Positions 1 through 6,407 of a stretch of 14,871 nt of DNA are shown one piece after another. The stretch is from Actinomycetota bacterium (lineage in GTDB: Bacteria; Actinomycetota; Thermoleophilia; Solirubrobacterales; Solirubrobacteraceae). The notes below the pieces were generated by a model. The model was not told the origin of the DNA and did not search any database. It worked only from the letters and a program-made list of their open reading frames with translations. Within the stretch, counting starts at the first letter, position 1. Each line of letters begins with the position of its first letter. A program made the translations under genes and the position numbers. The stretch is from contig VAWY01000138.1 in NCBI GenBank assembly GCA_005888335.1, positions 1 to 14,871 of the forward strand, written 5' to 3'.

Positions 1-1820
1 TCGACCGACGTGACCCCGAGGCGGACCTTCTCCAGCCCGTCCTCGCGCAGGGTCGTCATGCCCTCGGCCGACGCAAACATGGCGATCTCGCCCGGGGTCG
101 CGCGGCGGAGCGCGAGTGAGCGGATGCCCTCGGAGACCTTCAGCACCTCGTAGAGGCCGACGCGGCCGCGGTAGCCGGTGCCCGAGCAGCGGGTGCAGCC
201 GACGGGCTCGTAGGCGTCCATGTCGGCGGCGGCCATGAAGCCGTGCTCGGCGAGGACCTCGCCGGTCACGCTCACCTGGCGCTTGCAGGCCTGGCACAGG
301 ACGCGGCACAGCCGCTGGGCGACGATGACGTCGACCGACGAGGCGACGAGGAAGGGCTCGACGCCCATCTCGATCAGACGGGTGATGGTCGACGCGGCGT
401 CGTTGGTGTGCAGCGTCGAGAGCACGAGGTGGCCGGTCATGGCCGCCTCGATGGAGATCTTGGCCGTCTCCTTGTCGCGGATCTCGCCGACGAGGATGAC
501 GTCGGGGTCCGAGCGCAGCGTGGACCGCAGGCCGGTGGCGAAGGTCAGGCCGGCCTTCGTGTTCACCTGGACCTGGGTGATGCCGTCGAGCCGGTACTCG
601 ACCGGGTCCTCGATCGTGATGACGTTCTTGTCCGGCGTGTTGAGCAGCTGGACGGCGGCGTAGAGCGTCGTCGACTTGCCCGAGCCGGTCGGGCCGGTGA
701 CGAGGACGGCGCCGTGGGTGCGCCCGAGGCCCTTCTGCAGGCGCTCGCGGTCCTCGTCGCGCATGCCGAGCGACGGCAGCTCGAGGACGACGCCCTCCTT
801 GTCGAGGAGCCGCAGCACCACCGACTCGCCGTGGACGCTGGGCAGCGTGGCGACGCGCAGGTCGATTCCGCGGCCCTCGATGTTCAGGCCGACGCGGCCG
901 TCCTGGGGCAGCCGCTTCTCGGAGATGTCGATGTCGGCCATGATCTTGATGCGCGACACGACGCCGGCGACCATCCGCGACGGCACCCGGGTGGACTCGG
1001 TGAGCACGCCGTCGACGCGCAGGCGGACGCGCAACTCGCGGCCGTCGGGCTCGAGGTGGATGTCCGAGGCGCGCTGCTCGACGGCCTGGGCGATGATCGA
1101 GTTGACGAGCTTGATGACCGGCGTGTCGACCGTGCCCTCGCCGAGCTCGGTGATCTCGCTCTCGGGCTCGTCCTCCTCGACGGCGTCGGTGACGGCGGCG
1201 TCGAGGCGGTTGAGGCGGCCGATGAGCGCGGTGATGTCGTCGGCGGAGACGACCGCGACGCGCACGCGCCGGCCGGTGCGGATGGCGACGTCATCGACGG
1301 CGACGACGTTGGCGGGATCGACCATGGCGACGAGCAGCGTGCGCTCGTCGACCTGGCCGACCGGCACCATCATGTGGCGCTTCGCCAGCTCCGGCGGGAT
1401 GGCGTTGGCCGCCACCATGTCGACCTTGAAGCGGGTGAGGTCGAGGTGGTCGAGGCCGAAGCGCTCGGCCACGGCGCGGGCGAGCTGGTCGGCGGTGATC
1501 GTGCCCTCGTCGAGCAGCACGCGCTCCGGCGCGCGGCCGGTGGTACGCGCGGTGTGGCGCACGAACTCCATGCGGTCGGCGGGCGCGTAGCCCAGCTCGG
1601 CGATCACGTCGAGCAGGTCGCGGCGCACGCCGCCGCGCCGCCGCGGCGGGGTCACGCCCTCGGCGACGTCGTGCGCGACAGGCAGCGGCGCGACGGCGGG
1701 GACGGGCGCGAGCGGAGCGGGGTCGGCTGCTGCCATGGCCGGAAAGTCGGCAGATGCGGGCAGCTCTTGAGCCGGCATCAGTCCTGACGGGCGAGGAGTC
1801 GAGGGCGGGCGGCCGAACAC
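1..1820 (-). CDS. pilB: Type IV pilus assembly / type II secretion ATPase PilB (GspE family), 3' end outside window
   Basis: Hexameric cytoplasmic ATPase that powers pilin polymerisation at the inner-membrane platform of type IV pili or related secretion systems. About 606 codons are visible and no stop is reached. Residues 1-65 are Pro/Ala-rich and probably disordered. Residues 66-205 form a PilB/MshE-type N-terminal domain. The motor domain has all the expected motifs: Walker A GPTGSGKST (376-384), Asp box ITIEDPVEYR (401-410), Walker B with E446 in DPDVILVGEIRD, and His box GHLVLSTLHTND (463-474). A zinc-type tetracysteine follows (C509, C512, C542, C545) before TGYRGRVGLYE. The start is the GTG at 1820, because TAGGAG lies six bases upstream; in-frame ATGs at 1778 and 1736 are weaker choices. 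It follows a cell-wall hydrolase gene 9 bases upstream and is probably co-transcribed with it. PilB rather than GspE is inferred from this setting. Confidence 0.93.
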   Translation of the reverse strand, partial: MFGRPPSTPRPSGLMPAQELPASADFPAMAAADPAPLAPVPAVAPLPVAHDVAEGVTPPRRRGGVRRDLLDVIAELGYAPADRMEFVRHTARTTGRAPERVLLDEGTITADQLARAVAERFGLDHLDLTRFKVDMVAANAIPPELAKRHMMVPVGQVDERTLLVAMVDPANVVAVDDVAIRTGRRVRVAVVSADDITALIGRLNRLDAAVTDAVEEDEPESEITELGEGTVDTPVIKLVNSIIAQAVEQRASDIHLEPDGRELRVRLRVDGVLTESTRVPSRMVAGVVSRIKIMADIDISEKRLPQDGRVGLNIEGRGIDLRVATLPSVHGESVVLRLLDKEGVVLELPSLGMRDEDRERLQKGLGRTHGAVLVTGPTGSGKSTTLYAAVQLLNTPDKNVITIEDPVEYRLDGITQVQVNTKAGLTFATGLRSTLRSDPDVILVGEIRDKETAKISIEAAMTGHLVLSTLHTNDAASTITRLIEMGVEPFLVASSVDVIVAQRLCRVLCQACKRQVSVTGEVLAEHGFMAAADMDAYEPVGCTRCSGTGYRGRVGLYEVLKVSEGIRSLALRRATPGEIAMFASAEGMTTLREDGLEKVRLGVTSV

Positions 1821-1826
1821 GGTGGT

Positions 1827-1832
1827 CTCCTA
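1827..1832 (-). promoter_or_regulatory. Ribosome-binding site of pilB overlapping the upstream stop codon
   Basis: On the minus strand the sequence reads TAGGAG, then ACCACC, then GTG. The TAG is the stop codon of the cell-wall hydrolase (1830-1832) and the AGGAG is a near-perfect Shine-Dalgarno with a 6-base spacer. This decides the pilB start and implies that ribosomes ending the upstream gene can reinitiate directly. Confidence 0.8.
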
Positions 1833-2987
1833 GAGGCCCGCGGGGTGGCGGACCGAGAAGTTGGCGAGGTACTCGGGGGACGGCGTGACGCTGAACCAGC
1901 CGGGCCCGCCGCCGGTCTCGGGATGGCCGAAGCCCGACGTGCCGTAGAACTGGCCGCCGATCTCCATGATCACGTGCGTCGAGTTGGCGAAGATGGTCAC
2001 CCACTGGCCCGGGCCGTCCTCGCCCCACGACGCGAGCTCGCCCGAGGTGAGCGGCGCGTCGAGCAGTCCGGCGGCGTGCAGCGCGTAGGAGACCGAGCCC
2101 GAGCAGTCGTAGCCGGCGACGTCCCAGGCGCCGTGACCGCCGCCCCAGATGTAGGGCAGGCCGGCGATCGCGTCGGCACCGGCGGCGATGTCCCTGACCG
2201 CCTGCGGCGCGTCCTTGAGGTCCGGCGCGCCCGCGCCCTGCGGACCGGTGGCGGCGATCGGGGTGCCGCCGCTGAGGAGGGCGTCGACGGCGCGCGTGAT
2301 CGCCCGCGACGAGTGCGGCTTGCGCGGGAAGCTGACGGTCAGGCGACCGTCGGCGGTGGACGTCGAGGCGGCGTAGGCGACCGTGCCGTCGGCCGAGGCC
2401 GGGGCGTCCAGGCGGGCGTGGCGCGGAGCCAGCGGGTTGGGCAGCGAGCGCAGGAGACGCAGCGCGCGCGAGGCCGCGGAGCGGCGCGTGCGGCGGGCGC
2501 CCAGCCGGTCGCCGTTGAGCGCGACGACCTCGAAGCCACGGCCGAGGGCGCGGGCGGCGTCGCCGGCCGGGCCGCTGCGCAGGGCGGAGACCGACGGGTG
2601 CAGGCGGGCGTCGGCGAGCGCCTCGAGCGAGACGAGGACGCGCCGGTCGATCTGGCCCGAGCGCACGTCGTCGCGCCCGGCGTGGGTGAGGTGCACGCGC
2701 GGGTCGGCGAGGACCATGCGCGCCAGCTGGTGGTCGCTGAGCAGCAGCGTCCGGCCGAGGCCGAGCGGCGCCCCGCTCGTCGTGTGCGAGCTCGTCGGCC
2801 CCATGGCGCCGCGGGCGGCCAGGCGCCAGGCCTCCAGCACGGGCGCCGGGTCGATCGGGTGCGAGCGCTCGCCGGCCGGGCGGATGCGGACGAGCACGTG
2901 CGCGCGGCCGTGGCTGGTGAGCGCCCCGCCGAGGTGGCCGATGACCGTGCCGGCGGCGACGATCGCCCCGGGGCGCAGGCGGGCCAT
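1830..2987 (-). CDS. 3' part of the hydrolase: M23-like remainder plus NlpC/P60 peptidase domain (second reading frame)
   Basis: This is the portion readable in the second frame, shown from its first ATG (2987); it overlaps the whole-gene entry. It opens with the second half of the M23-like fold, continues through a region (SDHQLARMVLADPRV, IDRRVLVSLEALAD) resembling the segment that precedes M15-type peptidase motifs in related actinobacterial proteins, and ends in an NlpC/P60 (C40) domain. There LPYIWGGGHG leads to the catalytic Cys in YDCSGSVSYALH (codon 2103-2105, 91 residues from the end) and the probable catalytic His in STHVIMEIGG. NlpC/P60 enzymes cleave peptide stems of peptidoglycan. 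No ribosome-binding site precedes the 2987 ATG, and starting there would cut the M23-like fold in half. I therefore think this is not an independent gene unless the frameshift is real. Confidence 0.5.
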   Translation of the reverse strand: MARLRPGAIVAAGTVIGHLGGALTSHGRAHVLVRIRPAGERSHPIDPAPVLEAWRLAARGAMGPTSSHTTSGAPLGLGRTLLLSDHQLARMVLADPRVHLTHAGRDDVRSGQIDRRVLVSLEALADARLHPSVSALRSGPAGDAARALGRGFEVVALNGDRLGARRTRRSAASRALRLLRSLPNPLAPRHARLDAPASADGTVAYAASTSTADGRLTVSFPRKPHSSRAITRAVDALLSGGTPIAATGPQGAGAPDLKDAPQAVRDIAAGADAIAGLPYIWGGGHGAWDVAGYDCSGSVSYALHAAGLLDAPLTSGELASWGEDGPGQWVTIFANSTHVIMEIGGQFYGTSGFGHPETGGGPGWFSVTPSPEYLANFSVRHPAGL

Positions 2988-4708
2988 GACGGCGTCGGCG
3001 GGACGGACGCCGAGTCGAGCTGCGCGCGGCCGCCGTGGGGCAGCGAGCCGGCGCGCGCCGGGTGCGCGTAGAGGCGCTCCTTGTCGGCCGGCCAGGTCGT
3101 GCGCGCGACGTCCGGGGCCGGGCGGTAGGCGACGCGCCGGACCTCCGCCTTGCCGCGGTCGAGCCGCAGCTCGTGCGCGATCTCCTGCGCCGTCGGGCGG
3201 CGCGTGCGCACGCGGACGTAGTGGCGGACCAGCCCGCGCAGGTGCCCGTAGGTGAAGCGGTTGCCGTAGGCGTCCTCGAGCACGGCGAAGACGCCCTTGG
3301 GCGAGCGCCCGAGGTAGAGGACCTTGACGTTCGTCGGCGCGATGACCTCGCGGCCGGCGGGGCCGGTGACGCGGGCGACGCTCGGCGTGGTGCGCGCGCC
3401 GGCGGCGCTCACCCAGCCGTCGGCGGCGCGGGTGTAGGTGACGCTGGGGCCGGGGACCGGGAAGCGCCCGATGGCCAGGCCGGTGAGCGCGGCGACGGCG
3501 CCCGTCGGCACGCGCTCGAGTGCGCGCGCCTTGCCGAGCACCATGTCGACGTACCAGTCGGCGTGGTTGTAGGCGAAGACCGCCTTCCTGACGCTCTCCG
3601 ACGCGCCGGCGGCGTGCAGGTAACGCGCGGCGGCGAAGATCGCGTCGGCGGGGTTCGACGGGTCGCGGACGCCGTCGAGATTGGCGTCGACGCCGTAGGT
3701 GGTCCACGTCGCCGGCATGAACTGCATCCAGCCCTGCGCGCCCGCGGAGGAGACGTTGAGGTTGCGGCCGTAGTTGGTCTCGACCTGGTTGATCGCCGCC
3801 AGCAGCTGCCACGGCACGTCGTACTCGGTGGCCGCCGCCTGGTAGATCGGCAGCAGGAACGGCGGGATCGCGAAGCTCTCCAGCAGCGGGCTCGGGACCG
3901 AGGTGACGTGCGGCGTGGGGTCGAGGCCCGCCGTCGGGGTGACCTGCTTGGCCGGCGCGGCGTGCTGGCGGTGCTTGGCGTGGTGCTTGCGCTTGCGGCG
4001 CTTGGCGTGGTGATCGGGCTTGCCGAGGTGCTGCTCCGGCGTGGCGCGGTGCGGCTTGGCCGCCGGAGCCGGGTGCGGCTTGCGCGCCGGCACCTTGACG
4101 ACGATCGGGGGGCGCGCCGGCGCGGCGGCGGGCGCGGCCGGCGTGGTCGCCGCAGGCGGCGGGGTCGTGACGGTCACCGCTGGCGCGACGTCGGCCGGCG
4201 GGCTCGCGTCCGGGACGTCGGAGTCCTGCGCGGCGGCGCTGCCGGGATGGACGATCGGCGCCAGCGCGACGGCCATCAGGCCGCACGCGAGGAGCAGGTG
4301 GGGGCGGCCGTTGCGGATGACGACCTCGGCGCGGTGGCCGTCGAGCAGCGGGCGCTCCTCGGGCCGGGGCAGCGGATACCGCGGACCCGCGGCCTCGAGC
4401 CAGAAGCGCACGCGCGCGTCGAGGATCAGGTCGAGCGGGACCGCGTAGCCGGCCGACCACGCGCGCCCGTCGTCGAGGCGCCAGTCGTCGCCGGCGCCGG
4501 GCAGGGGCGCGAAGCGGTCGCGGCGCGCGCCGCGCTGGACGACGAGCGTGGGCTCGGGCGCATCGACGCCAGGGGCGAGCACCCAACGTCCATCGACGCG
4601 GAGAAGTGAGTAGCGGTCGCCGGCGGGAATCGACTCGAAGCGTTCGAGCTCGAGATCGACGCGGCCGGCGGTATCGAGCAGAGCGACCATCGGCGCACCC
4701 CGGGTCAT
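1830..4708 (-). CDS. Membrane-anchored lytic transglycosylase with M23-like and NlpC/P60 domains, interrupted by an apparent -1 frameshift
   Basis: Predicted peptidoglycan-remodelling enzyme of about 957 aa if the two frames are joined. In order: residues 1-135, an unrecognised soluble segment; 137-153, one hydrophobic helix; 160-275, a Pro/Ala/Lys/His-rich linker; 285-395, a transglycosylase domain with probable catalytic E310 in AINQVETNYG and the GAQGWMQFMPATW signature; about 445 onward, an M23 (LytM)-like fold with YGNRFTYGHL. The reading frame then changes near 2995-3020 and the M23-like fold resumes in the -1 frame (GTVIGHLGG, IRPAG, PIDPAPVL). A poorly conserved region and an NlpC/P60 domain follow. 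The M23-like part lacks a clear HxH, so it may be non-catalytic. The start could be the ATG at 4708 or the one at 4690, which has GGGGTG just upstream. The frameshift may be a sequencing error, a real mutation or recoding. The gene is divergent from ligC and coupled to pilB. Confidence 0.75.
2995..3020 (-). other. Apparent -1 frameshift junction in the cell-wall hydrolase gene
   Basis: Upstream of this zone the protein-like frame gives KERLYAHPARAGSLPHGG; downstream the protein-like frame is the one giving GTVIGHLGG and IRPAG. Joining them needs a -1 shift, equivalent to one missing base (or two extra) in the sequence. The zone holds a tandem GTCCGTCC followed by CCGCCG. I see no classical X-XXY-YYZ slippery heptamer. 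G/C preference at the third codon position moves to the second frame from about 3015 downward. Confidence 0.75.
3959..4024 (-). other. Lys/Arg/His-rich cluster in the hydrolase linker
   Basis: Residues about 229-250 are almost entirely basic (for example HHAKRRKRKHHAKHRQH), in an otherwise Pro/Ala linker between the membrane helix and the transglycosylase domain. It would face the cell wall. Binding to anionic wall polymers is an inference; no known domain is recognised here. Confidence 0.6.
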
Positions 4709-4770
4709 CGACCGTCCGTCCAGCGCCTTGAGAGAAGTCCTCGCAGACCCGGCTACTGTGCGACCGCAAG
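4709..4770. promoter_or_regulatory. Divergent promoter region between the hydrolase and ligC
   Basis: These 62 bases separate two divergently transcribed genes and must contain both start regions. On the plus strand TACTGT (4754-4759) fits a TANNNT -10 element and lies 11 bases before the ligC ATG, which has no ribosome-binding site, so leaderless expression is plausible. TTGAGA (4728-4733) is a possible -35, but the 20-base spacing is longer than usual. No convincing minus-strand promoter elements are seen. Confidence 0.35.
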
Positions 4771-5715
4771 ATGGCGCTGCCTTTGTCGCCGCCGGTGCTG
4801 CCGCAACTCGCCCGCCCGCGAGCGAGCCTGCCCGACGGCCCAGGCTGGTCCTACGAGCCGAAGTGGGACGGCTTCCGCACGATCGCCTTCATCGACGGCG
4901 ACGAGTGCTACCTGCAGTCGCGCAACGGCAAGCCGATGACCCGCTACTTCCCCGAGCTGCGCTTTCCCGAGGGCCAGTATGTCCTCGACGGCGAGATCGT
5001 CATCGTCGGCGAGGGCGGGCGCCAGGAGTTCGAGCTGCTCGGCCAGCGCATCCACCCCGCGGCGTCGCGCGTCGCGATGCTCGCCGAGAAGACGCCGGCG
5101 ACCTTCATCGCCTTCGACCTGCTGGCCAACGACGGGACCGCGTTGCTCGACGCGCCGTTCTCAGAGCGCCGGGCGCGCCTGGAGGCCCTCGTCGCCGAGC
5201 CCGTCCAGCTGACGCCGTTCACCCGCGAGCGCGACGACGCCGAGCCGTGGCTGCGCGAGTCCGAGGGCGTGGTCGCCAAGGAGCTCGACTGCCCCTACCG
5301 CCCGGGAGAGCGCGCGGGCATGGTCAAGGTCAAGCGCGTCAGGACGATCGACTGCGTCGTCATCGGGTGGCGGCCGGGCAAGGGCGAGGGGACCGTCGGC
5401 GCGATCATCCTCGGGCTCTACGACGCCGGCGGCGAGCTGCGCGAGGTCGGGCACTCCAGCGGCTTCACCGCGCGCGAGAAGCGCGCGCTCGTCGAGCGGC
5501 TGAAGCCCTACGAGACGGGCGAGCGCGGGTCCGGCGAGCCGTCGCGCTGGACCCACGGGCGCGAGCTCGAGTGGGTCAAGCTCCGCCCCGAGCTCGTGGT
5601 CGAGGTGACCTTCGACCACGTCAGCGGCGGGCGCATCCGCCACGGCGCCAAGGTCCAGCGCTGGCGCGACGACAAGCCGCCGCGCGAGTGCACGATCGAG
5701 CAGCTGGACGCCTGA
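4771..5715 (+). CDS. ligC: ATP-dependent DNA ligase, LigC type
   Basis: Seals nicked DNA through an enzyme-AMP intermediate; in mycobacteria LigC acts as a backup ligase linked to end joining and excision repair. All nucleotidyltransferase motifs are visible: motif I EPKWDGFR with the AMP-accepting K31, motif Ia SRNGKPMTRYFPEL, motif III YVLDGEIVI, motif IIIa FIAFDLL, motif IV EGVVAKELDCPYRPG and motif V MVKVKRVRTIDCVVIGW. An OB-fold domain follows from about residue 200. The 314-aa length is somewhat below that of mycobacterial LigC (about 358), mainly because the stretch before motif IV is short. It matches LigC rather than the LigD ligase domain in its opening (PPVLPQLARP) and in IHPAASRVAMLAEKTP. 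No Ku, polymerase or nuclease domain is next to it here. There is no Shine-Dalgarno before the ATG. Confidence 0.93.
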   Translation: MALPLSPPVLPQLARPRASLPDGPGWSYEPKWDGFRTIAFIDGDECYLQSRNGKPMTRYFPELRFPEGQYVLDGEIVIVGEGGRQEFELLGQRIHPAASRVAMLAEKTPATFIAFDLLANDGTALLDAPFSERRARLEALVAEPVQLTPFTRERDDAEPWLRESEGVVAKELDCPYRPGERAGMVKVKRVRTIDCVVIGWRPGKGEGTVGAIILGLYDAGGELREVGHSSGFTAREKRALVERLKPYETGERGSGEPSRWTHGRELEWVKLRPELVVEVTFDHVSGGRIRHGAKVQRWRDDKPPRECTIEQLDA

Positions 5716-5735
5716 GGGCCGGCCTTCTCGCGGCG

Positions 5736-6101
5736 GTGGTGAGCGGGGCGCCGTCGACGGCGCATTCGCTCCTGACCGGCGCCGATCCCCTCGAGGCGGC
5801 GCGGGCGGCGGGCTCGGTCGTGCTCGGGGCTCGCGAGCGCCGGACGGGGCCGCTGCTGGCGGCGGCGGTTCCGGCGCATCTGGCGGTGTCTCTCTTCTGG
5901 GCCTTTGTGATGCCGCGGCGGGCGGGGGTGGTTGGCGGCGCTGTCTTCGGCCTCGCTGTGGCAGCGCTCGATCTCGGCGTGCTCGCGCGCTGGTTTCCGC
6001 GGGTGCGGGCGCTGCCGCTGGGGCCGCAGGTGGCGGACCATCTGGTGTACGGGGCGGTGGCGGGGTGGGCGCTCCGCTCGGGCGGGGGTGGCGGGTCGTA
6101 G
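5736..6101 (+). CDS. Small hydrophobic membrane protein of unknown function
   Basis: About 121 residues with three or four hydrophobic segments (around AVVSGAPSTAHSLL, LLAAAVPAHLAVSLFWAFV, VVGGAVFGLAVAALDLGVL and ADHLVYGAVAGWAL), ending in a Gly-rich tail. It resembles uncharacterised actinobacterial membrane proteins that share a GAPST...DP...AARAAG opening and an LPLGPQVADHL motif. No function can be assigned. The start is uncertain. GTG codons at 5736 and 5739 are the first conventional choices, but neither has a good ribosome-binding site. The hydrophobic LRAGLLAA just before them is in frame, and a CTG at 5712 overlaps the ligC stop as CTGA, so the protein may begin there. The tight junction implies co-transcription with ligC. 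Confidence 0.7.
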   Translation: MVSGAPSTAHSLLTGADPLEAARAAGSVVLGARERRTGPLLAAAVPAHLAVSLFWAFVMPRRAGVVGGAVFGLAVAALDLGVLARWFPRVRALPLGPQVADHLVYGAVAGWALRSGGGGGS

Positions 6102-6407
6102 CGGGGTCTGTGGCACCGAGGGAATGAGGCCGGGTCCGCGCCCGCGGCCGAGCGGCAACCCGCCAGCCGCGGCTCCCCGGGAGACGAGATGTCACTTGGG
6201 CACCTATATGGGGCCCAAATGACGTCTCGTCCTCGCGACGAGCGGGCCCGCGCCAAAAGGGAGGCGCGCGGAGCGCGCTCGACAGGTGCCGCCACAAGGA
6301 CAAACCGCTCCTTCCCCTCGGTGCCATCCGACCAGGCGCCGACCCAAGACAAACGCCCGAGCGGAGCTTCACTCGCGTCGCGCCCTTGGCCGCCACGCTC
6401 AGGCAGC
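6102..6407. other. 306-base intergenic region
   Basis: The only gap above 300 bases. It contains the large inverted repeat at 6183-6231 and a smaller GC-rich candidate stem formed by CCGCGGC and GCCGCGG copies in the 6140-6175 area. The 176 bases from 6232 to the glycerate kinase start hold no convincing gene or promoter. They are less biased at codon positions and contain runs such as ACAAGGACAAACC that do not look coding. Confidence 0.6.
6183..6231. repeat. Long near-perfect inverted repeat (hairpin) with TATAT loop
   Basis: Arms 6183-6204 and 6210-6231 pair over 22 positions: 19 Watson-Crick, one G-T wobble (6190/6224) and two mismatches (6195/6219 and 6202/6212). The loop is five bases, TATAT. 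No T-run follows on either strand, so it is not a typical intrinsic terminator. It lies between two same-strand genes, 81 bases after one stop and 176 bases before the next start. It could be a REP-like dispersed palindrome, a terminator or processing hairpin, or a large operator. Confidence 0.85.

Noticed and set aside
243..1787. A 514-codon plus-strand open frame opposite pilB
   Set aside because: Its composition (Asp/Gly/Val/Arg/Leu repeats) is the mirror of pilB codons. The minus strand carries unambiguous PilB motifs across the same bases.
1291..2028. A minus-strand frame across the hydrolase-pilB junction
   Set aside because: It is out of frame with both genes, is Arg/Ala/Pro-rich, and crosses a junction explained by the stop codon and ribosome-binding site.
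2339..2990. Continuation of the transglycosylase's first frame to a stop near 2339
   Set aside because: After about 3000 this frame becomes Arg/Ser/Ala-rich nonsense, while the neighbouring frame carries M23-like and NlpC motifs. It would still be the literal tail of the truncated product if the frameshift is real.
6140..6175. GC-rich stem from CCGCGGC and GCCGCGG as a terminator of the small membrane gene
   Set aside because: Such short GC palindromes are common by chance at this composition and there is no T-run, so it is not listed as a separate terminator.
6189..6407. A 73-codon N-terminal extension of glycerate kinase starting inside the hairpin
   Set aside because: The extra residues are unlike the family, the ATG would sit inside a strong stem, and the ATG at 6408 has AGG upstream and gives the normal N-terminus.
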